Shown in pieces: positions 57,458-64,000 of a stretch of 64,000 nucleotides of DNA (within the stretch, counting starts at the first letter, position 1; the number at the start of each line of letters is the position of its first letter). The stretch lies in assembly GCF_026914285.1 (NCBI RefSeq), contig NZ_CP113864.1, forward strand, positions 2,077,001-2,141,000. The letters are read 5' to 3'. The translations under genes and the position numbers were made by a program. The notes under the pieces are model-generated. The model did no database searches and was not told where the DNA came from. It worked only from the letters and a program-made list of their open reading frames with translations. Origin of the DNA: Caldicellulosiruptor naganoensis (GTDB lineage: Bacteria > Bacillota > Thermoanaerobacteria > Caldicellulosiruptorales > Caldicellulosiruptoraceae).

Positions 57458-58273
57458 TTAGCTTGCCCTATGAACAATTTTGAGTCCAAGTAGCTGCTGT
57501 GCATTCTTCCAGAAAATCTTTTCTTTCTCTTCTTCAGAAAGTCTTAAGCTATTTACATACTCAACTTCTCTTTTCTGGTCTTTCCATGGAGAGTCTGTTG
57601 CAAACAAAATCTTATCTATCCCATGACTTCTGAAAACCTCTTCGGGATTTTGTATATCAACTTCACCAAAGAAAAAGGATGTATCAAGATAAACATCTTC
57701 ACCTATCAAATACTCAAGCGTCTCACCAAAAAACCTATATCCACCCATATGCGCTGCAACTATCTTTGCGCCCGAAAAATCTTTTAGAACCTTATGAAGC
57801 TTTTTTGGTGTACAATGGTAAGGTGGCATAAAAACCGGGTCAACTCCGCAGTGAAAAAGTATAATCATATTGTTTTTTGCAATAGCATCATAGATTGGAT
57901 ACATCTTTTTATCATCCACAAAAAAATCCTGATAATCAGGGTGAAATTTTACTCCCTTAAAACCTTTTGATTTTAACCATTCAATTTCTTGCTGCCACTC
58001 ATCAAACTCAGGATGAACTGTGCCAAAACAAATTATGTCCTCATTTTCTTCCATCACAGACAAAGCCCATCTGTTTATTGTTCTTGTTTGCTGAGGTTTT
58101 GTTGCAATGGGCAAAACCACACATATGTCAACTCCAGCTTTTTTAGCAAACTTTTTCAAACCTGACAAAGTACCGTTGTGATAATATGGCATACCAGAAA
58201 TTTGTGAAAGCTTTGACATTGCTCTTGGTGCCAAGTCATCTGGAAAACAGTGGGTGTGAAAGTCAATAATCAT
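57458..58273 (-). CDS. Amidohydrolase-2 family metal hydrolase
   Basis: A 271-residue TIM-barrel protein starting IIDFHTHCFPDDLAPRA (the His-x-His metal site). GVKFHPDYQDFFVDD, ILFHCGVDPVF, KIVAAHMGGYRFFG and ILFATDSPWKD carry the remaining ligands. The family includes decarboxylases and amidohydrolases. The DSPW ending resembles ACMS-decarboxylase-type members, but no specific substrate can be named. TAGGAGGG precedes the ATG. It heads the probable unit with the MBL hydrolase and SDR. Confidence 0.88.
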   Translation of the reverse strand: MIIDFHTHCFPDDLAPRAMSKLSQISGMPYYHNGTLSGLKKFAKKAGVDICVVLPIATKPQQTRTINRWALSVMEENEDIICFGTVHPEFDEWQQEIEWLKSKGFKGVKFHPDYQDFFVDDKKMYPIYDAIAKNNMIILFHCGVDPVFMPPYHCTPKKLHKVLKDFSGAKIVAAHMGGYRFFGETLEYLIGEDVYLDTSFFFGEVDIQNPEEVFRSHGIDKILFATDSPWKDQKREVEYVNSLRLSEEEKEKIFWKNAQQLLGLKIVHRAS

Positions 58274-58696
58274 ACCCTCCTACTCTCCTTTTTTCTTTTC
58301 TAAACTTTTCATTTGATTATTACAAGTATTTTTCATTTTCAGGTGACTGGAGAAAAAATTTTTTAAAACTTATCTTCTTGCTTTAATATTTTACCATAGT
58401 TTCCTTATTAGTTATTAACAAAATTTCTTTATTGTCTTCATCTAAAACTTTATTTAAAATGCTAATTGTTTTTTGCTAATATTAAAGTATATAATTAACT
58501 TGAGAGGTAACAACAGTTTGCACAGTATTAAAACTTTAATATGATATTTTAATGTCATTATTACTATTTCATTTAATTGTTTTTTGTATATAGAATTCTT
58601 CGCTTCTTATCACTTTTTGTTTAAAATCACTATTGTTTTTACCTGTATTTTTCGATATACTTTTGTATTATAATTCCATAATAAACAAAAAAACAA
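58274..58696. other. Intergenic region containing the first leader-repeat copy
   Basis: About 420 very AT-rich bases. The only structure seen is the leader-repeat copy at 58469-58510 and, just before it, CATCTAAAACTTT (about 58439-58451). A related ATCTAAAACTTTT occurs inside the other two copies. No gene or structured RNA was recognised. Confidence 0.5.
58469..58510 (+). repeat. Leader repeat, copy 1 (partial)
   Basis: Contains GCTAATATTAAAGTATATAA followed by TTAACTTGAGAGGTAA. This shares about 35 bases with copies at 60191 and 62376. TATAAT occurs within it and TTGTTT lies 18 bases upstream, so it may act as a promoter. Confidence 0.7.
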
Positions 58697-59604
58697 ATGA
58701 AAATATGGGGTTATGAGGAAATGAAAAGTATTGTATTAACTTCTAATAATTTTAATTTGATTCTTAAAAATAGCTCTTGCCTTCAAAACCTGTCAGCCCA
58801 AAAAAGTACTGCAGAGCAAATTTCAAAAAGCTATCTCTCACCTTCAAACCAAAATACAGCCCAAAACAACTCTAAAATTTCGCCTGCCTATGTTTATGAA
58901 AAAGGTTTTCCTGCTGATTGGATCTTCAACTATTCCATCTGTTTTTAGAAAATTAGAAAATCTTACAAATAATATTAGGGAGAAAATTTCAGATTCATTG
59001 AAGAAAACTGAAATAAATGCTATAAGAACAGAAATGAAAGTAGGGTTAGAAGCTTTGAGGCGTGTTACAGACAATAATCTGAAATATGCAATAAATTTTT
59101 TCGAGCATGCTTTGCAGGACAAGCCGTCTAAAATAACAATTTCAAATGAAAAAAGCGAATTGTCTCAAAAAATAAAGAAGAATGTAGATTATAAAACAGC
59201 CAGGAAGCATATTATTTCTGTAGCTGAAGAATTACTCCCTACAATGAAAGTCGGAGAGATAATAGGACTAAGTAAAAACGAAAAATAGAAATAAATATAA
59301 ATTTCCTGTAACATTTCGTAAAAATCATGATTTAGACCTCTATTTAGCAATAAACAACGCTAACCTGTATTTTAAAAAAGAGAGTGAAAATACCATAAGT
59401 ATATGGCTTCACGATACTTATAACTTTGATAACCATATTAAAAAACAAAGTTCAATAGAACAAATACCGGACTTAATAAAAGGAAAAATGAGCTTTGGGG
59501 AATGGTTAAATGAATTTGGAGAAGATTTGCAGAATATTGGGGTTGTCAAATCATATGAAATTTTTATCAAAATAGAAACAGTTAAGGTCAACGTTCTTTT
59601 ATAA
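58697..59604 (+). pseudogene. Hypothetical protein gene with two frameshifts
   Basis: Three consecutive frames combine into about 300 residues: SIVLTSNNFNLILKNSSCLQ, then RKLENLTNNIREKISDSLKK and ARKHIISVAEELLPTMKVGE, then YKFPVTFRKNHDLDLYLAIN and MSFGEWLNEFGEDLQNIGVV, ending at TAA near 59604. Breaks are in the T5 run near 58942 and the A5 run near 59280. The middle part is helical and charged. No family is recognised. The true start may be the ATG at 58721. It follows leader-repeat copy 1. Confidence 0.5.
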
Positions 59605-59626
59605 ATAAAGAAGGGAGTAATACCAT

Positions 59627-60216
59627 GTGGTGGTAGGCAAAAAAATTTTGAGAGGATGTTTAATAATTGTTTTATTGGTCATTGTGTTTTTAGTTTTTAT
59701 TATTGGTTCAACAGCATTTTTGATTTATGTTGTTCCTCACGAACCAATAAAGCGTGTGAAAAGCCGTGCTGAGTGGATTAGATTGTATAAGATATTTGAT
59801 ACAGAGTTTCCTGAACCAATAAAAGAAGAGAAAATAGTAAAATGTGAAGGCCAATTTCTTGACCTATTAATTTTTGACAAAAAAGCCAAACCTGAATTAG
59901 AAAAGCTAACTTCAAATTGGCTTTATGTAAAAGATAATAAAATGCTATATGATTTAGATATAAAAAAGCAATATGAAATTGAAGCAGTTTTAGGTACTGT
60001 AGAAGAGTTATCTTTAGGAAAAAAAATCTTCCTGAAGAGTTAAAACCGTGGTTTTTCAGTGAAAATGGAGAAGAATATGATAGTTCAATTTTGAATGAGA
60101 AATTAGCTCAAAATATGCTTTCTGAAATGAAAGAAGGATATAAATCTTTTAGATACGAAAGATACAGGAAAGACGGAATAGGACGTGTACTTTTTTTTTT
60201 GCTAATATTTAAGTAA
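59627..60216 (+). pseudogene. Hypothetical single-pass membrane protein, frameshifted and 3'-truncated
   Basis: A GTG at 59627 with AAGGGAG upstream opens a frame with one strong membrane helix (ILRGCLIIVLLVIVFLVFII). A soluble domain follows (RAEWIRLYKIFDTEFPEP). Near 60022 an A run shifts the frame; the other frame continues with ELKPWFFSENGEEYDSSILN to a stop at 60216. Its last codons lie inside leader-repeat copy 2, so the natural C-terminus was probably lost when the repeat arrived. No family is recognised. Confidence 0.5.
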
Positions 60217-60304
60217 ATAATTAACTTGAAAGGTAATTTCATCATCTAAAACTTTTGCCTTCTAATTCAACAACTATACCAAAGAGTCGAGGGGTGATTT
60301 ACTT
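60191..60304 (+). repeat. Leader repeat, copy 2, directly before the amidase gene
   Basis: About 110 bases: a T10 run, GCTAATATTTAAGTAAATAA, TTAACTTGAAAGGTAATTTC, CATCTAAAACTTTTGCCTTC, AATTCAACAAC, then CCAAAGAGTCGAGGGGTGAT. It ends at the amidase ATG. The final GAGGGGTGAT serves as ribosome site, so the unit looks like a mobile promoter-to-ribosome-site cassette. Confidence 0.75.
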
Positions 60305-61375
60305 ATGAGAAGGATTTTTCAAAAAGTTGTTACCAAACTTCTAATTCCTTTAATTGCTTTTTCATTGATTTTATGGTATAATGAAAATGCGTTTGCTGCT
60401 GTTTATGTTGAGTCAGAAAATAACAACAGTTTTTCCACCGCTAACTCAATAAGCTGCAGTGATATCATCAAAGGTTTAATTTATCAGTCTACCAATCCTT
60501 CTCAAGATAAAGACTACTTTAAAATCTACTTTAATGCAGGCGAAATTGTTGCCATCAATTTTATAAACCCTCATCCAAATGTTAACTATAATATTTCTCT
60601 ATACAGTCCTTCACAGCAGCTGGTTGCTTCTTCAACTAACTCAACTGGCAAAAATGAGTTTATTCGATACTCTGTGGCAAACAGTGGGTATTTTTATATC
60701 TTAGTCTCAAGCTCTTATGGACATTCTGGTTCTCATTACTACAGCCTTCAAGTTCTGAAATCTAACTATACAAACTCAAACTCTTTAAATACTAACTACA
60801 ATAGAAGCGCTGCAAGAAGTTATACTCTGAAATATGCTGAAAAACCAAACGCAACATACGCTGATTTCTCAAATTACGGCGGGGATTGCACAAACTTCGC
60901 ATCACAGGTTCTTTATGCTGGTTCTATGCCTATGATTAAATCAGCAACATCAGGTATAGAATCTAATACAGATTACTGGTTTTACAACACATCAACAAAT
61001 AGATCAACTTCTTGGACTGGTGCTGAAGAATTCAGAAGACACTGGGGTAACTCTAATGGATATGGTAGAAAACGTTCTTACCAGATTAAAATTTTGCCTG
61101 TCTGGTATGCTCTTGAAAACTTCAAAACTGAAGTTTATGATTTCTTAAAAGAAGGCGATATAGTTCAGCATATAAACGCTTATAGTTCTACTTATGGTCG
61201 TGATGCTTCTTATCATTCTCAGATCGTTCATGATAAAACTAGTGCAAATGGTATCTATGATGTATTAGTTGCTCCGCATACTTCTAACGATTATAATATT
61301 AGCTTGTATAATTACCTTTTTTACAAGTGTCTTAAAGAAAATTGGATTATTCTCTACAAAATGAGTATTAATTAA
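60305..61375 (+). CDS. Secreted PPC-like domain plus amidase_6 (cysteine amidase/peptidase-like) protein
   Basis: A 356-residue exported protein. Signal peptide at about 1-31 (ends NAFAA). A PPC-like beta-sandwich follows (about 33-155; ESENNNSFSTANSI, DKDYFKIYFNAGEIVAINFI, GYFYILVSSSYGHSG). The C-terminal domain (about 167-356) matches amidase_6: RSAARSYTLKYAEKPN, YGGDCTNFASQVLYAGSMP (Cys nucleophile) and a later YHSQIVHD His. Such domains occur in wall- or spore-associated hydrolases of Firmicutes. The target bond is unknown. It is transcribed with the following membrane protein gene. Confidence 0.8.
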   Translation: MRRIFQKVVTKLLIPLIAFSLILWYNENAFAAVYVESENNNSFSTANSISCSDIIKGLIYQSTNPSQDKDYFKIYFNAGEIVAINFINPHPNVNYNISLYSPSQQLVASSTNSTGKNEFIRYSVANSGYFYILVSSSYGHSGSHYYSLQVLKSNYTNSNSLNTNYNRSAARSYTLKYAEKPNATYADFSNYGGDCTNFASQVLYAGSMPMIKSATSGIESNTDYWFYNTSTNRSTSWTGAEEFRRHWGNSNGYGRKRSYQIKILPVWYALENFKTEVYDFLKEGDIVQHINAYSSTYGRDASYHSQIVHDKTSANGIYDVLVAPHTSNDYNISLYNYLFYKCLKENWIILYKMSIN

Positions 61376-61404
61376 AATTTGTTAATGTAGAAAGGATGAT
61401 AGCA

Positions 61405-62196
61405 ATGAATAGAAAAAACAAATTATTAATTTATCTTTTTTTGATATTTTTTCTTTTGTTATCAGCAGTAAGTATAAAATTTTACTTTTTGAATAATAAT
61501 TCTTCCTTACCTAATTCAAATCTTGTATACGCAAATATTGAAACAAACAAAAATTGGAGTGAACAGACTCAAAACTTATTAGATGAAAATCTCAAAGAAA
61601 GTTTTGATATTCTTTTGAAAACAGAAAATATAAGACTAAATTACAACATTCCTTCTGAAATTTCAACTCTTGACTATGAAAAATACTTTTCCGATGAAAA
61701 AGCCAAATATCTCTACAAGTTTATAAAGGATTACTTTTATAGTATTTATACAGATATGTACATCAAGCTTGATTTTGAAACAAAGCAAAAATTCAAAAAG
61801 GGTTATGAAGAATACTTAAAAGAAAATCAAAATAATATATTTAACATAGAAAGATATGCTGAATATAAAATTGATAAAGTTGCTATTTACTATTACGAGA
61901 AATTTCTCAAAGAGTTAATCAAAAAACCTTATGATTGGCAAAATATTTGGAAAGAATTTCGAACAATAGCTATTGAACATAAAGCAAGAAAAGATATTTA
62001 TATGATTGATCCAGATTTTAAAAAGAGTTTGCTCTTTTTAACTCCTGCAGGTAAAGAAATAGCAAAGCAAAATAACATAACAGAAGAGCAGATAGAAAAA
62101 GAACGAGAAGAATACCAAAAGATATTAGAACAAAAGAAACAAGAAATAGCAGAACAACTTGATAAATGGGCAAGACAAAATGGAATTATTGAATAG
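61405..62196 (+). CDS. Exported or membrane-anchored hypothetical protein, charged and helical
   Basis: About 263 residues. The ATG at 61405 is preferred over the one at 61396 because AGAAAGGAT lies at proper distance. An N-terminal helix (LLIYLFLIFFLLLSAVSIKF) is a signal anchor. The remainder is Lys/Glu/Tyr-rich, and the last 50 residues look like a coiled coil (TEEQIEKEREEYQKILEQKK). It follows the amidase gene by 29 bases and could be its partner. The Lys/Asn-rich composition fits the local AT richness. No family is recognised. Confidence 0.65.
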   Translation: MNRKNKLLIYLFLIFFLLLSAVSIKFYFLNNNSSLPNSNLVYANIETNKNWSEQTQNLLDENLKESFDILLKTENIRLNYNIPSEISTLDYEKYFSDEKAKYLYKFIKDYFYSIYTDMYIKLDFETKQKFKKGYEEYLKENQNNIFNIERYAEYKIDKVAIYYYEKFLKELIKKPYDWQNIWKEFRTIAIEHKARKDIYMIDPDFKKSLLFLTPAGKEIAKQNNITEEQIEKEREEYQKILEQKKQEIAEQLDKWARQNGIIE

Positions 62197-62228
62197 TCTT
62201 TAATTTGAAATAAATCATAAATAACCTC

Positions 62229-62270
62229 AAAGGCTATCCAAAAGTTTGATCGGATAGCCTTTTGCTTTAT
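62229..62270 (+). terminator. Terminator after the exported helical protein gene
   Basis: AAGGCTATCC (62230-62239) pairs with GGATAGCCTT (62252-62261), followed by TTGCTTTAT. Confidence 0.8.
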
Positions 62271-62375
62271 CTTCCTTCATCACTATCCTTCTCCGATACT
62301 TTTTTTTAACAATATTAACAATATCAGAGCCATAATTTTGTATGTATAATCCGACTATTGCTTTTTTCTTTATTT

Positions 62376-62506
62376 TACTAATATTAAAGTAAATAATTAA
62401 CTTGAGAGGTGATTTCAATATCTAAAACTTTTGCCTTCTAATTCAACAACTTTGTTCTTCTTATACTATTTTCAAATATACCAAAGAGTCGAAGGGTGAT
62501 TTACTA
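62376..62506 (+). repeat. Leader repeat, copy 3, without a gene behind it
   Basis: Contains CTAATATTAAAGTAAATAAT, TAACTTGAGAGGTGATTTC, ATCTAAAACTTTTGCCTTC, AATTCAACAAC, a 24-base insertion relative to copy 2, then ATACCAAAGAGTCGAAGGGT and GATTTACT. No start codon follows; the sequence behind it is closed in all frames. Confidence 0.75.
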
Positions 62507-62862
62507 AGGATTTCTAATAGACTAAAAACTATAAAAGCACAAAGTACAACTTTATAGCATTCTATATTGCCATGGCATCTATAGGTTAAGTTATACAAAA
62601 GTACAGAAGAAAGAAACATTAAAGGAAAAACTTTTTATGTAGCAGCAAAAAATTATGTGCAGAAAAAATAAAAATTGGTTTTTGTCTTTGCTAAAAGTTC
62701 TTTGGCATCTTCTGCTTTCTGAAGTTTATTTAATTGTATGTGCCATGCAGCGCAGAACTAGAACAGTACTTATATCAGATTCTGAAAAAAATATAAAGTA
62801 AAAAAGGTTTCTTTAAATTATGAATTGCAGATAAAAATACTCGAATAATGGGAGGGGAATAA
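62507..62862. other. Non-coding or decayed stretch after leader-repeat copy 3
   Basis: About 355 AT-rich bases with frequent stops in every frame. A gene that once followed the leader repeat has probably been deleted or has decayed beyond recognition. The last 20 bases hold GGGAGGGG, the ribosome site of the acetyltransferase pseudogene. Confidence 0.5.
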
Positions 62863-63363
62863 TTGAGTTATATAAGGTTAGCTAAAATTGAAGATGTAGC
62901 TATTATGAGTAGAATACACGCTTTAACGTGGAAAGAAGCTTATAAAGGTTTGATACCGCAAGATTATCTAAATGGGATTTCGGAAGATAAGTGGATCAAG
63001 CCATTTATCGATGCGTTATCTAATAAATTGCATTAAGCGGCGATAATAAATAATGGAGAAACTGATACTGGATGTGTTTGTTTTGGTAAATCGCGTGATG
63101 GAGAAGCTGGATATGGAGAGATCATATCTCTATATGTTTTACCAGCATATTGGTCAACCAGGCAAGGTTATGAATTAATGAATTTTGCTTTAAATAGATT
63201 GAAAAAGCAAAATTTTGATTACTGTCACCTTTAGGTTTTGGAAGGCAATACGAGAGCTTTGAATTTTTATGAAAGGTATGGGTTCAGAAGTGATAATAAA
63301 GTAAGAATAATTAATATTGCAGGGGTAAATTTGAGAGAATCAAGGTATTCTATTAAATTATAA
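62863..63363 (+). pseudogene. GNAT N-acetyltransferase with two in-frame stops
   Basis: One continuous frame from a TTG at 62863 (GGGAGGGG upstream) to TAA at 63361 would encode 166 residues. It matches GNAT acetyltransferases: IRLAKIEDVAIMSRIHALTW, EIISLYVLPAYWSTRQGYEL (acetyl-CoA loop, altered from the usual Q/RxxGxG/A) and VLEGNTRALNFYERYGF. In-frame stops are TAA at 63034-63036 and TAG at 63232-63234. The second sits where the family has Trp (LWVLEGN), so TGG to TAG. Substrate is unknown. Confidence 0.8.
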
Positions 63364-63396
63364 TATTAGTCTGTCAAATAAAGAAGATAAAGAATT

Positions 63397-63437
63397 TAAA
63401 AAGGCTATAGGATAGGAACAGAAAATAGCCTTTTGAA
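63397..63437 (+). terminator. Terminator after the acetyltransferase pseudogene
   Basis: AAAAGGCTAT (63399-63408) pairs with ATAGCCTTTT (63425-63434). Confidence 0.7.
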
Positions 63438-63536
63438 TCATTTATATTTTTCGATATGATTTATGTTAAGTTTTTAATACAAGCTTTTGGGTATAAATAT
63501 TTTTGAGAAAAAAATCTTATTAAAAGGAGAGACATT

Positions 63537-64000
63537 ATGATGAGCAAAAAGATCGAGAACATATTGAGGTTTGGAATGAAGATGGAGAAAAATGCGCAAG
63601 ACTTTTATTCGTTCTATGCAAATAGCTTGCAAGATGAAGGGCTAAAAAAACTTTTTGAAGAGTTTGTAAAGATTGAGCAGGAACATTATAAGTATCTTGA
63701 GAATATTCTAAAAAGTCTGGGCAGCCAAGAACCACCAATTTCAATTTCATGGGTTGTAGATGACCAGAACAAAATGGTAGATCCGCATATATTAGTTGAT
63801 AACTCCAAAATTTTGGAAGCTGACTTTTCAGACCTTACAATTTTAAGGCTTGCATACCTGATTGAAAGCGATTTTGCAGCATTTTATAAACACGCTGCTG
63901 AAAAAGTTGAAGATGGCAATGTAAAAGGTTTGCTTCTACATCTTGCCAAGTGGGAAGAGGAACATGAAAAATATTTCAAAGAAAGGTACCATAGCCTTAT
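63537..64000 (+). CDS. Ferritin-like (rubrerythrin-related) protein, cut by window edge
   Basis: An ATG at 63537 (AAAGGAGAG upstream; a second ATG follows at once) opens a frame running off the right edge, about 154 codons visible. It reads as a four-helix diiron protein: ILRFGMKMEKNAQDFYSFYA with Glu, KIEQEHYKYLENIL (E-x-x-H), LAYLIESDFAAFYKHAAEKV, and AKWEEEHEKYFKERY (E-x-x-H). This is the ferritin/rubrerythrin metal pattern, suggesting peroxide or oxygen defence or iron handling in an anaerobe. Whether a rubredoxin domain follows cannot be seen. Confidence 0.85.
   Translation, partial: MMSKKIENILRFGMKMEKNAQDFYSFYANSLQDEGLKKLFEEFVKIEQEHYKYLENILKSLGSQEPPISISWVVDDQNKMVDPHILVDNSKILEADFSDLTILRLAYLIESDFAAFYKHAAEKVEDGNVKGLLLHLAKWEEEHEKYFKERYHSL

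Noticed and set aside
58469-62506. CRISPR array or insertion-sequence ends formed by the repeated leader
   Set aside because: There are only three long unequal copies separated by kilobases and genes, with no short regular spacing and no transposase.

Overview
The window is low-GC, Gram-positive (Firmicutes) chromosomal DNA. It most resembles Caldicellulosiruptor or a close relative, an anaerobic thermophilic plant-biomass degrader. I base this on the S-layer-anchored CBM22-GH10-CBM9 xylanase with an acetyl esterase beside it, the LL-diaminopimelate aminotransferase, the large Bacillus-type SRP RNA, the clostridial 2x[4Fe-4S] ferredoxin, the conserved tmk-darA-yaaR-holB-ricT order, and GGAGG-type ribosome sites. 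Genus is an inference; no database was searched.

Layout. 0-7.6 kb holds biomass-degradation genes: a decayed GH127 fragment, the large xylanase, an esterase, and a frameshifted xylose-isomerase-like TIM barrel. 7.8-10.2 kb holds dapL, a UPF0145 gene and coaX. 10.3-13.3 kb holds three tandem CotS-family genes, all broken. 13.3-26.2 kb is mixed: a DUF2156 protein, a split membrane sensor plus histidine kinase, tRNA-Ser, an alcohol dehydrogenase, a GH130 phosphorylase, a 3D/G5 wall protein, a DedA protein, a frameshifted CoA-disulfide reductase-rhodanese, a uridine-kinase-like protein and a diguanylate cyclase. 26.9-29.9 kb holds the SRP RNA and a divergent cyanophycin-synthetase-like gene. 29.9-38.4 kb is a citrate block: GntR regulator, isocitrate dehydrogenase, aconitase and a probable Re-citrate synthase, interrupted by a broken livK, an IS remnant and an AbiEii remnant. 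38.4-45.4 kb is a housekeeping run from rmuC to ferredoxin. 45.7-48.6 kb holds two secreted proteins, both broken. 48.9-55.8 kb is ilvBNC-leuA-cimA. 55.8-58.3 kb holds three small metabolic enzymes. 58.3-64 kb is an AT-rich accessory stretch with three copies of a leader repeat, secreted or membrane proteins, pseudogenes and a ferritin-like gene cut by the window edge.

The best candidates for new biology are these. (1) An isoleucine-codon attenuator lies in front of cimA: a 54-codon leader ORF with 13 Ile in its first 29 codons, then mutually exclusive antiterminator and terminator helices. (2) Related GTATAC-type operator sites occur at the promoters of the probable citrate synthase and of aconitase, whose apparent operon ends in a GntR gene. 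(3) A secreted protein carries about six ~80-residue repeats and is interrupted at an A7 tract. (4) One leader sequence is repeated at 58.5, 60.2 and 62.4 kb.

Single-base lesions are common, but they fall on about a dozen accessory loci. The amino-acid, citrate and replication genes are intact. That favours real gene decay over random sequence error, though the sequence alone cannot exclude error at any single site.
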